From an uncultured Prevotella sp. (lineage in GTDB: Bacteria > Bacteroidota > Bacteroidia > Bacteroidales > Bacteroidaceae), in NCBI GenBank assembly GCA_900554695.1, contig USHV01000005.1, forward strand, positions 1-64,000: a stretch of 64,000 bases of DNA. The letters are read 5' to 3'. The notes under the pieces are model-generated. The model had not been told where the DNA came from, searched no databases, and saw nothing but the letters and a program-made list of their open reading frames with translations. Positions 35,206 through 43,164 of the stretch are shown here, one piece after another (position 1 is the first letter of the stretch; every line of letters starts with the position of its first letter). The position numbers and the translations under genes are program-made.

Positions 35206-37407
35206 ATGGAAGAGAACGTAAACTTGAACAAGATACTTGCGCTTGCACTCAATTACTGCAAAAGACTGCGCAACGAATTTGTCATGCCTGAGCATGTGCT
35301 CATGGCATTGCTCAACTACAGACCGTTCATCGAGGCGCTCTACACTGTAGGATGCAACGTCGAGGACATGTATAAGGAACTCAACGAATACATGGAGACA
35401 GTGGAGGTGGTGCCTGAAAATGTCGAGTACAACCCCGACGCTTCGGCTCTCTTCGGACAGATGCTTGAGATTGCGACGACACAGGTGGAACAGTCGGAAG
35501 CCGAAAGAGTGGACATTCCGCATCTCACCATCGGACTGCTCAACCTCGAGGACTCCGAAGCCACTTATCTGCTGAAGAAATATCTGGGCGACAACGTGGG
35601 CGACTTTCTCAGTCTGCTCATATCCTCGCACCCGTCACAACAGGAGTCTGACAAACCCGAAGAGCAACCGAAAGAGACATGGAAAAGTCTCGTGACATGC
35701 ATGAACGACATTGCCGACACTTTCACGCCGCTCATAGGGCGCGACGAGGAGATGGAGCGCACCATACAGGTATTGTGTCGCAAAGACAAGAACAACCCGC
35801 TGCACGTGGGCGAACCGGGCGTCGGAAAGACGGCTCTTGTGCGTGGACTCGTGGCGAAGATAGTAAAAGGCGACGTGCCGGAGAAGCTCAAGGGATGCCA
35901 TGTCTATCAGATGGACATGAGCACGATGCTCGCCGGAACGCAGTTCAGAGGCGACTTCGAGAAAAGAATGAAGCTCGTCATGGACGGAATAAGCGCCGAA
36001 GGCAACGCCATTGTCTACATAGACGAGATTCACAACATGATGGGTGCCGGACGTGGAAGCGACGGAGCGCTCGACGCCTCGAACATGCTGAAGCCCTATA
36101 TGGAGAACAGCAACATACGTTTCATCGGTTCCACCACCTACGACGAGTACAACCGGCACATGGCGCGGAGCCGTGGCATAGTGCGGAGGTTCCAACAGAT
36201 TGACATCCCCGAGCCCGATGTAGAGGAGACTATCAGGATTGTCAACGGACTGAAAGAGCAATACGAGAAGTTCCACGGCGTGGAATATACAGACGAAAGC
36301 ATAGATTACGCCGTGCGGATGGCTGCAAAACACATAAACGACAGATTCCTTCCCGACAAGGCGATAGACATAATCGACGAGGCGGGAGCCTACCGCGCGA
36401 CACATCCTTCGGCCGATGATAAGCAGGTGGTGGATAAGGACCTGATGACCGAAGTGCTCATGAAGATGTGCAAGATAGACGCCGCCGTGATGAAAGAAGA
36501 CGACAACACGAAGCTCGCGTCGCTCGAACAGAACATAAAAGCCAAGATCTACGGTCAGGACGAAGCCGTGAGCCAGGTGGTGGAAGCCGTGCAGATGGCA
36601 AAGGCCGGACTGCTCGACGACAACAAACCGCTGGCAAGCCTGCTCTTCGTCGGTCCTACCGGAGTAGGAAAGACAGAGGTGGCGCGCGTCCTCGCTGCCG
36701 AGCTCGGCATATCACTCGTGCGGTTCGACATGAGCGAATACACCGAGAAGCACACCGTGGCAAAGCTCATCGGCTCGCCGGCGGGATACGTAGGCTATGA
36801 GGACGGCGGACAACTGACCGACGCCATACGCAAGACACCGAACTGCGTGCTGCTGTTCGACGAGATAGAAAAGGCTCATCCTGACATCTACAACATACTT
36901 CTACAGGTGATGGACTATGCCCGTCTGACCGACAACAAGGGACAGAAGGCCGACTTCCGCAACGTAGTGATAATAATGACGAGCAACGCCGGAGCACAAT
37001 ATGCATCGCGTGCCCAGGTGGGATTCGCGGGAGGAATATCGCAGGGCGACGCAATGATGAAACAGGTGAAGAAGACTTTCAAGCCCGAATTCATCAACCG
37101 ACTGTCCGCTACGGTGGTATTCCACGACATGGACATGCACATGGCGGAGCTCATAATGGACAAGAAGCTCGGCGAGCTGCAGGAGAAGCTCAGCAGAAAG
37201 AACATAACCATGAAGCTGAGCGACGCCGCACGCCAATGGATCCTGAAGCGCGGATTCACCAAAGAATACGGTGCGCGTGAGCTCGACCGCATCATTAGCC
37301 GACACCTGAAGCCGATGCTCACGCACGAGATACTGTTCGGACACCTTGCCAACGGAGGCGAGGCACTGATTGACATTATTGACGACAAACCCGCGATTAC
37401 GCAATGA
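35206..37407 (+). CDS. clpA: ClpA, ATPase of the ClpAP protease
   Basis: ClpA, 733 residues, a two-ring AAA+ unfoldase. The N domain (1-145) binds ClpS. The first AAA domain has Walker A GEPGVGKTAL and Walker B VYIDEIHNMMGAG. The second has GPTGVGKTEVA and LLFDEIEKAHPDIYN. It pairs with ClpP, which is not in the window. It lies between clpS and aat, overlapping aat by four bases (ATGA), so all three N-degron proteins should be made together. Confidence 0.96.
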   Translation: MEENVNLNKILALALNYCKRLRNEFVMPEHVLMALLNYRPFIEALYTVGCNVEDMYKELNEYMETVEVVPENVEYNPDASALFGQMLEIATTQVEQSEAERVDIPHLTIGLLNLEDSEATYLLKKYLGDNVGDFLSLLISSHPSQQESDKPEEQPKETWKSLVTCMNDIADTFTPLIGRDEEMERTIQVLCRKDKNNPLHVGEPGVGKTALVRGLVAKIVKGDVPEKLKGCHVYQMDMSTMLAGTQFRGDFEKRMKLVMDGISAEGNAIVYIDEIHNMMGAGRGSDGALDASNMLKPYMENSNIRFIGSTTYDEYNRHMARSRGIVRRFQQIDIPEPDVEETIRIVNGLKEQYEKFHGVEYTDESIDYAVRMAAKHINDRFLPDKAIDIIDEAGAYRATHPSADDKQVVDKDLMTEVLMKMCKIDAAVMKEDDNTKLASLEQNIKAKIYGQDEAVSQVVEAVQMAKAGLLDDNKPLASLLFVGPTGVGKTEVARVLAAELGISLVRFDMSEYTEKHTVAKLIGSPAGYVGYEDGGQLTDAIRKTPNCVLLFDEIEKAHPDIYNILLQVMDYARLTDNKGQKADFRNVVIIMTSNAGAQYASRAQVGFAGGISQGDAMMKQVKKTFKPEFINRLSATVVFHDMDMHMAELIMDKKLGELQEKLSRKNITMKLSDAARQWILKRGFTKEYGARELDRIISRHLKPMLTHEILFGHLANGGEALIDIIDDKPAITQ

Positions 37408-38045
37408 TATTCCGCATAGGCAAAGAACTCGCGTTTCCCGATCCGCGTCTCGGCGATCCCGACGGACTGTTCGCCGTGGGCGGCGACCTGAGCATCGACA
37501 GGCTGATACTGGCCTACTCCAACGGCATATTCCCGTGGTACGCGTTCCGTTGGGCCGACGAGATACACTGGTATTGCCCGATGGACCGCTTCGTGATATT
37601 TCCCAAGGAGATTCATGTGTCCCATTCCATGCGCACACTAATGAACAAAGGCCGATACACCACGACCATAAACCGCGACTTCCACGGCGTGATAACCAAC
37701 TGCGGACAGCTGCGCATAAGCGAGGAAGGGGCGTGGCTCGGAAGCGAGATGACCCGCGCCTACGAGGCGATGCACGAACAGGGCTTCGCCGCAAGCGTGG
37801 AGGCGTGGGACGGCGACAAGCTCGTCGGCGGACTGTACGGCGTGTGTCTGGGCAACTGCTTCTTCGGAGAGAGCATGTTCTCGCTTGTTCCGAGCGCGAG
37901 CAAACTGGCACTCATACACCTCGCACGCTACATGGAGGAGCACGGCGGCACGATGATAGACTGCCAGTTTGAGACGCCTCACCTCAAGTCGATGGGCGGA
38001 CGACACATCAGCTACGACGAATACATGAAGATAGTGCGCGGTTGA
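37404..38045 (+). CDS. aat: Leucyl/phenylalanyl-tRNA-protein transferase
   Basis: Aat, 213 residues, transfers Leu or Phe from tRNA to proteins with N-terminal Arg or Lys, creating N-degrons read by ClpS. The FPDPRLGDPDGLFAVGGDLS N-terminus, YSNGIFPWY, GAWLGSEM, GGLYGVCLGNCFFGESMFS and DCQFETPHLKSMGGRHISYDEY blocks are all present. Translation is coupled to clpA by the ATGA overlap. Confidence 0.97.
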   Translation: MIFRIGKELAFPDPRLGDPDGLFAVGGDLSIDRLILAYSNGIFPWYAFRWADEIHWYCPMDRFVIFPKEIHVSHSMRTLMNKGRYTTTINRDFHGVITNCGQLRISEEGAWLGSEMTRAYEAMHEQGFAASVEAWDGDKLVGGLYGVCLGNCFFGESMFSLVPSASKLALIHLARYMEEHGGTMIDCQFETPHLKSMGGRHISYDEYMKIVRG

Positions 38046-38118
38046 CGGCGCACAATAGATAGACAACAGAAACACTAACAAGGCATTCCCGTCCGGGAAG
38101 CACAAAAAATCAACGAAT

Positions 38119-38586
38119 ATGGACAAGAAAGATCTGATGCGCAGAGCCATCGCTCTGTCGGAAGAAAGCGTAAGAAACGGCGGCGGACCTTTCGGCGCCG
38201 TGATTGCACGCAACGGTGAGATAGTGGCCGAGGCCTCTAACAGCGTCACCATAGACAACGACCCCACGGCCCACGCCGAGGTGAACTGCATACGCCGCGC
38301 GGCCGCAAAGCTGGGCACGTTCTGCCTGGAAGGGTGCGAGATATACACCTCGTGCGAGCCCTGCCCCATGTGTCTGGGTGCCATATACTGGGCGCGCCTT
38401 GACAAGATATACTATGCCAACAACCGCAAGGACGCCGCAAAGATAGGGTTCGACGACGATTTCATCTATCAGGAAATACCTCTTGCGCCGTCCGAGCGTC
38501 ACAAGAAGATGGAGCTGCTGCTTCCCGAGGAGGCCATAAGAGCATTCCGCATGTGGGAAGAAAGCAGCGAGAAGACCGAATACTGA
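38119..38586 (+). CDS. guaD: Guanine deaminase-like nucleoside deaminase
   Basis: A 155-residue zinc cytidine-deaminase-fold enzyme. The zinc motifs HAEVNCIRRA and SCEPCPMCLGAIYWA give the His, Glu and two Cys ligands/catalytic residues. GFDDDFIYQEI resembles the B. subtilis GuaD C-terminal region, which favours guanine over tRNA adenosine as substrate. It follows aat by 73 bases; co-transcription is possible but no functional link is evident. Confidence 0.85.
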   Translation: MDKKDLMRRAIALSEESVRNGGGPFGAVIARNGEIVAEASNSVTIDNDPTAHAEVNCIRRAAAKLGTFCLEGCEIYTSCEPCPMCLGAIYWARLDKIYYANNRKDAAKIGFDDDFIYQEIPLAPSERHKKMELLLPEEAIRAFRMWEESSEKTEY

Positions 38587-38589
38587 CCA

Positions 38590-39192
38590 TCAGAGCGTGC
38601 AGAAGAACGTCACGAGGAACGGCACGCTGAAGTCGGTCACGAAACCATGAAACACTGACACGACGACATACTCCGGACCCACGCTGCGAGTGATCACCGG
38701 CAGCGTGGTGTCCATGGTTGTTGCTCCGCCTACCGATATCGGTGCCAGCTTGCCGAAACGACGGGCAAGAAAAGGCGCGAGGAGCAACGCCGCTAACTCA
38801 CGGAATATATTTGCAAGAAGAGCCACGGTGCCCAGTTCGGCACCGCGATACTCGGTTATGAATATGCTGGAAAGCGAATAATAGCCCATGCCTGAGCCGA
38901 CGGCGAGACAGTCGGACAGCTCACGGTGAGGCAGAACCACAGACGAAGCCATGGCGCCGGCAAGCGTACCGGCAATGGTGACGAACGGAAGCAGGGCCAG
39001 ACGTGGATTGAGTTGTCTGAAGCTGCGGAGCGTCGCGGAGTCGCAACCTATCGACATGCCCACGCTGAACATGAGCGCACACAGCACATAAAAGCTCGTA
39101 CGGCCATTTATAAAACCATCGGGTATGATGTGAAGCAGTCCACACGCCACGCCGACAGCAAAGAAAGCGGTGATGACAAGACTGCCCTTCAT
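38590..39192 (-). CDS. lysO: LysO family lysine exporter, C-terminal part
   Basis: A 200-residue membrane protein equal to the C-terminal two thirds of LysO (YbjE). It has about six hydrophobic segments, with family blocks VGMSIGCD, VGSGMGYYSLSSIFITEY, LANIFRELAALLLAPFL and SVGGATTMDTTLPVI. I place the start at MKGSLVITAFF (39192), overlapping the stop of the N-terminal partner by four bases; a longer frame starts inside that partner. E. coli LysO is one protein of about 300 residues; here it is two coupled genes, as known in other Bacteroidetes. Confidence 0.87.
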   Translation of the reverse strand: MKGSLVITAFFAVGVACGLLHIIPDGFINGRTSFYVLCALMFSVGMSIGCDSATLRSFRQLNPRLALLPFVTIAGTLAGAMASSVVLPHRELSDCLAVGSGMGYYSLSSIFITEYRGAELGTVALLANIFRELAALLLAPFLARRFGKLAPISVGGATTMDTTLPVITRSVGPEYVVVSVFHGFVTDFSVPFLVTFFCTL

Positions 39193-39470
39193 TCCGCCTC
39201 CCCGCTTTTTCTTCCGCGCAACATGCGCCACATGACCCACGAAAGGAGCACGCTGCCTGCCACGCAGCACACTGCAATCACGAGCGCGTCGAGACCGAGC
39301 GTGAGCACGTTGCCTGTGATGCGGGGATCGGCGCCCACCTCAACACCGAGCATGAAAAGCAACGCCCATATAAGCACTGTCACCACACGCGACACCACCG
39401 GGCGGCACTTCACGCCGACCATGCGTCCGGCAAGCACCCCGCAGAACATTATCACTATGACCGTAAACAT
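39189..39470 (-). CDS. LysO family lysine exporter, N-terminal part
   Basis: A 93-residue membrane protein matching the N-terminal DUF340 part of LysO: three hydrophobic segments with IMFCGVLAGRM and LLFMLGVEVGAD. Together with the downstream gene (200 residues) it makes up the usual length. The TGA/ATG overlap suggests fixed stoichiometry. Confidence 0.83.
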   Translation of the reverse strand: MFTVIVIMFCGVLAGRMVGVKCRPVVSRVVTVLIWALLFMLGVEVGADPRITGNVLTLGLDALVIAVCCVAGSVLLSWVMWRMLRGRKSGEAE

Positions 39471-39527
39471 CTGTTTGCGATTTCCATTTTACAGTAAATC
39501 CTTTCTGAACAAAAAACCGTGGCTGAA

Positions 39528-40523
39528 TCATTGTCCGCCGAGACGCTCGAAGAAGACGATGATCTCTTCCCACGTCTTGAACTCGTCGCTGCCCCATACC
39601 ACCGTAGTGCCGATGAAGTCGTCGCACTCGTGGTCGGTTATGAGATAGTCGCCATAGAGCACCTGGCGCTGGTTTGCGAACACGATGCGGTCGTGTGCCG
39701 GAGCACTGAGAAACTTCTCCACCCACGCCACGGACTCAGCCATGCTGCCGCTCTCATTGAACGGTGCCGGAGCAACCACATAAACGTCATAGTGCTCCAT
39801 AAGCATCTCGTAAGCCTTGTGCATGCTTGCTGTGGCGTTATGGTAGCTGTCGGCAAGCGTCGATATGTCTATGAGCACTATCGGACGCTGACGGCCTTCC
39901 TGACGGTCGTCTATGCGGCGGATTACAGGCACAAGATAATGAAGCGACACCTTGTCGGTGAGCCGGTGCTCACCATGAAAATGTATGGCAGCGGGATAGT
40001 GTTCGCGGAACAGGTCGAACGTATGCACGAGCGGATCCTCGTCGCCGAAGAGTCCGGTCACGCGGTCACGCTCCTCCGGAGTGATGTCCTCGAAACAGTG
40101 GGACGTGGCCTCGGCATACTCCTTCACGAGCGACTTGGTGACGATGAACTCCTGCACGCCGTCGGCCCTCGGGTTCTGGAACGTCTGCTTACCTATCATT
40201 CCGTGCTTCGACATGGTCTCGCCCATCTGGAAAGCCGGGTTCACCAGTATGCGGTCGTAGCCCTTCAGCTGCTCGGCATACATGCCTCCCATCGACGTAC
40301 CGATGATTAGGTCGGGCTTCTCTTCCTCGCACATGGCCCGCAACATGTCCATGGCCTCGGCGGGATGTATAGGTATATCGCGTGCCACGACGGTGGCCTC
40401 AGGCATGAGAGTGCGCAGGAGCGTCACCGTGCCCGATTGCGCCGACGAACCGAAACCGTGGACATACATTATCTTCTTGCCCGACATAAGTTCGGGAAAC
40501 TGTTTCACATACTGATTTTCCAT
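39528..40523 (-). CDS. YqiA-like esterase fused to a 5'-nucleotidase-like HAD domain
   Basis: A 331-residue two-domain protein. Residues 1-200 are an alpha/beta hydrolase of the YqiA/UPF0227 type, with YVHGFGSSAQSGT and nucleophile elbow GTSMGGMYAEQL; DEDPLV and HGEHRL give the acid and His. Residues 210-331 resemble the NT5C 5'(3')-deoxyribonucleotidase HAD domain (PIVLIDISTLADSYH, VYVVAPAP, NQRQVLYGDYLITDH). The usual nucleophile motif DxD reads DIS, so the second Asp is missing and phosphatase activity is doubtful. The fusion is seen in the sequence; the joint function is unknown. Confidence 0.72.
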   Translation of the reverse strand: MENQYVKQFPELMSGKKIMYVHGFGSSAQSGTVTLLRTLMPEATVVARDIPIHPAEAMDMLRAMCEEEKPDLIIGTSMGGMYAEQLKGYDRILVNPAFQMGETMSKHGMIGKQTFQNPRADGVQEFIVTKSLVKEYAEATSHCFEDITPEERDRVTGLFGDEDPLVHTFDLFREHYPAAIHFHGEHRLTDKVSLHYLVPVIRRIDDRQEGRQRPIVLIDISTLADSYHNATASMHKAYEMLMEHYDVYVVAPAPFNESGSMAESVAWVEKFLSAPAHDRIVFANQRQVLYGDYLITDHECDDFIGTTVVWGSDEFKTWEEIIVFFERLGGQ

Positions 40524-40935
40524 AACTTTTTCTGTTTTTATGAATTATCCTGCCGGACAACAGAAGCCTCAACGGCTTGCCGGCGTATCAGTCTGTCAGC
40601 CTCACCCAACGGCATGGCTCACCGACCGACACCCGTCTCCGGACCGCTTGCAAAATTACACATTTTATTCGTCTCAAGCATAATTTACGTCACACAGATT
40701 GCGCCACGGAACATAAAAACAGACGTTATATATTTATGCGGATATACGGACGTCTGTCATTTATAATGATAATGCGTCCGCAAACAAGGTCATGACTGAT
40801 TGCCGATGAGAATGTTTTTATATCCGGCAAAGCACTCGTCTTTCAATAGCTTTATGTGATATGTGAGGCAGCACGGAAACATCCGGAAAAGCAAGAGCGG
40901 CGCAACAGGAAATAAACGGGGATTGGTATTAATAG

Positions 40936-40998
40936 AAAAACGTGGGATAAATTCAGAAAAAACGTGGATAAATTCAGAAAAAACATGGGATAAAATAT
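40936..40998 (+). repeat. Three tandem 21 bp units
   Basis: Units start at 40936, 40957 and 40978. The shared core is AACGTGG-ATAAATTCAG with A-runs; the third unit is diverged. The 21 bp period equals two helical turns. Confidence 0.75.
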
Positions 40999-41042
40999 GA
41001 ATAAACATTGTTTTCTTATTATAAGATGAAACGATGCAGGCC

Positions 41043-41475
41043 ACTTTCAGATTGAAAGCAGATTTTGATTTTTCGATCCGTGTTTACGGATATACCCCGA
41101 AAAATAAGCGCGTATTTGCGAGCAGACTCTCCTTCGGGCGCAAATACGCGAATTATGAGAGGTTTACATAATACGTTGTATATCAACTATTTATGTTTAA
41201 AGAGTATTTTATCGTTTTACAATATGCACCATTTCGGCATGCGAAATGGGCCATATTGGAGTGCGATATGGTGCTTTTCAGCCTCCGAAATGGGCTTTAT
41301 CGCAAGCTGAAATGGGCAATATCGGAACGTCGGATAGCCTTTTTCGGACTACGTTATAGGGTATATCAAAAGCCGGTATGCCACGGAATGGCCTCCGATA
41401 TGCCCGATTTAACATTCCTTTACATTTCTTTTGCGAAAATATTTTGTCAAAATAAAGTCAAGAAAAATCGTAAGT
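41043..41475 (-). repeat. Dispersed 433 bp intergenic repeat, copy B (inverted)
   Basis: Same element as 6067-6501 and 54006-54437 but in opposite orientation. In + direction: end palindrome CTTTCAGATTGAAAG, the 12 bp hairpin CGCGTATTTGCG/CGCAAATACGCG, linker, then 22 bp units starting at 41221, 41243, 41265, 41287, 41309, 41332, 41354, 41376 and 41397, and the conserved end around CAAGAAAAATCGTAAGT. Confidence 0.9.
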
Positions 41476-41736
41476 ACGTCACGAAAATTTTACCCGAAAG
41501 CGATGAAATATGGCGTGAGAAAGGACGTGGAAAAGGTGTGCATGTGCTCCTGATGTGATGATTTGTAGGTTTCGGAAATGTCAGTTTATTATTACATAAG
41601 ACCAGTGTCGTCATTGTTTATAATGCCCATATATAAGTAAGTTTCTCATTATACTATGGCAGTTTATGGATAAAATCCATTCCCGACAGGATTTCTACTG
41701 AACCGTAAAAACTTCGTTCTTCCGTTTGCCATTGCT

Positions 41737-42284
41737 CTCACCTTTCACTATCTTTGCATAAGATAGGATACGGCTCGGCATAGACAATCCTGGTAAAACT
41801 TTGTTTTCCCGTCTTGTCTCTGCGCTCACCTTTCACTATCTTTCAATAAGACAGGAGGCGGTTCGGCATAGACAATCCCGGAAAAACTTTGTTTTCCCGT
41901 CTTGTCTCTGCGCTCACCTTTCACTATCTTTCAATAAGACAGGAGGCGGTTCGGCATAGACAATCCTGGTAAAACTTTGTTTTCCCGTCTTGTCTCTGCG
42001 CTCACCTTTCACTATCTTTCAATAAGACAGGAGGCGGTTCGGCATAGACAATCCTGGTAAAACTTTGTTTTCCCGTCTTGTCTCTGCGCTCACCTTTCAC
42101 TATCTTTCAATAAGACAGGAGGCGGTTCGGCATAGACAATCCTGGTAAAACTTTGTTTTCCCGTCTTGTCTCTGCGCTCACCTTTCACTATCTTTCAATA
42201 AGACAGGAGGCGGTTCGGCATAGACAATCCCGGAAAAACTTTGTTTTCCCGTCTTGTCTCTGCGCTCACCTTTCACTATCTTTG
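41737..42284 (+). repeat. 88 bp tandem repeat array carrying promoter motifs, upstream of zupT
   Basis: Six full 88 bp units start at 41737, 41825, 41913, 42001, 42089 and 42177, plus a partial seventh at 42265. A diverged partial copy precedes at about 41706. The first and last units have TATCTTTGCA; the inner ones have TATCTTTCAA. The first unit continues as TATCTTTGCATAAGATA, a palindrome. The internal units are nearly identical, differing mainly by CCTGGT versus CCCGGA. Confidence 0.95.
42253..42284 (+). promoter_or_regulatory. Promoter of zupT at the end of the tandem array
   Basis: CTTG (42253-42256), spacer 20, TATCTTTG (42277-42284), about 90 bases before the zupT start. Only the terminal copies of the 88 bp unit keep the G of TTTG. 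Confidence 0.65.
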
Positions 42285-42374
42285 CAAATTATATTGTTCA
42301 GAAAAACGGTTATTGCATATTGTGACTGCCGTTGAGAATCAAAAATAAAAGTAAAACATAAAAACAAAATAGCA

Positions 42375-43154
42375 ATGGAAGGATTGATAATAGCTCTCAC
42401 ACTGCCGCTGCTCGGAACGATGACAGGTGCGGCATTCGTATTTTTCATGAAACATGAGATGCCTTCACTGGTGCAGAAATCGCTGCTCGGATTTGCTTCG
42501 GGAGTGATGGTGGCTGCGTCGGTATGGTCGCTGCTCATTCCGGGTATGGAAATGGGAAGCGGCGAAGGATGGGCAAAGGTGATGCCGGTGACCATCGGGT
42601 TCCTGTGCGGCATAGCCTTTCTGCTTGCCATCGACTACCTGACGCCTCACCTGCACATAGGCGACAGCAAGCCTGAAGGCCCGCACAGCGGTCTCTCGCG
42701 CACGGCCATGCTCTCGCTGGCTGTCACCATACACAACCTGCCCGAAGGCATGGCGGTGGGTGTAGTGATAGCCGGAGCACTGCAGGGTGACGCAGGCATA
42801 TCGGCGGCAGGCGCACTGGCGATGTCGCTCGGAATAGCAATACAGAACATACCCGAGGGTGCCATCATATCGATGCCGCTGCGTGCGGAAGGCAACAGCC
42901 GCAAACGCGCCTTCGCCATAGGTACGCTCAGCGGAGTGGTTGAACCGATAGGGGCGGCAGCCGTGATAGTTCTCGCATCGGCCGTCGCCCCTGTCATGCC
43001 CTATCTGCTTGCGTTTGCAGCAGGCGCCATGATGTATGTCGTCGTGGAAGAGCTCATCCCTGAGTCATCCGAAGGCGAGCACAGCAACATCGGAACAATA
43101 GGTTTCGCCATAGGCTTTGCCCTGATGATGGTGCTCGACGTGGTGCTCGGATGA
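42375..43154 (+). CDS. zupT: ZIP family divalent metal transporter
   Basis: A 259-residue ZIP transporter (ZupT/GufA group) importing zinc or related divalent ions. It has eight hydrophobic segments. The metal-pathway helices carry HNLPEGMAVGVVIAG (TM4) and IQNIPEGAI (TM5), and the late VVVEELIPES block is typical. It lacks the His-rich loop of many ZIPs. The tandem promoter-bearing array upstream suggests expression could vary with repeat number. It ends 10 bases from the convergent CotH gene. Confidence 0.9.
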   Translation: MEGLIIALTLPLLGTMTGAAFVFFMKHEMPSLVQKSLLGFASGVMVAASVWSLLIPGMEMGSGEGWAKVMPVTIGFLCGIAFLLAIDYLTPHLHIGDSKPEGPHSGLSRTAMLSLAVTIHNLPEGMAVGVVIAGALQGDAGISAAGALAMSLGIAIQNIPEGAIISMPLRAEGNSRKRAFAIGTLSGVVEPIGAAAVIVLASAVAPVMPYLLAFAAGAMMYVVVEELIPESSEGEHSNIGTIGFAIGFALMMVLDVVLG

Positions 43155-43164
43155 GCACACACGC

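Larger units (their letters stand above)
40524..42374. other. Long non-coding region rich in repeats
   Basis: About 1.85 kb without a supported gene. It contains a 3 x 21 bp repeat (40936-40998), an inverted 433 bp repeat (41043-41475) and the 88 bp tandem array (41737-42284). The stretches 40524-40935 and 41476-41705 show nothing I can name. Confidence 0.75.

Noticed and set aside
40365..40795. Short + frames upstream of the 21 bp repeat
   Set aside because: They overlap the 5' end of the esterase fusion gene on the other strand and have no recognisable protein features.
42153..42335. Open frame in the 88 bp array
   Set aside because: It runs across repeat units that carry promoter motifs, with no sign of coding.
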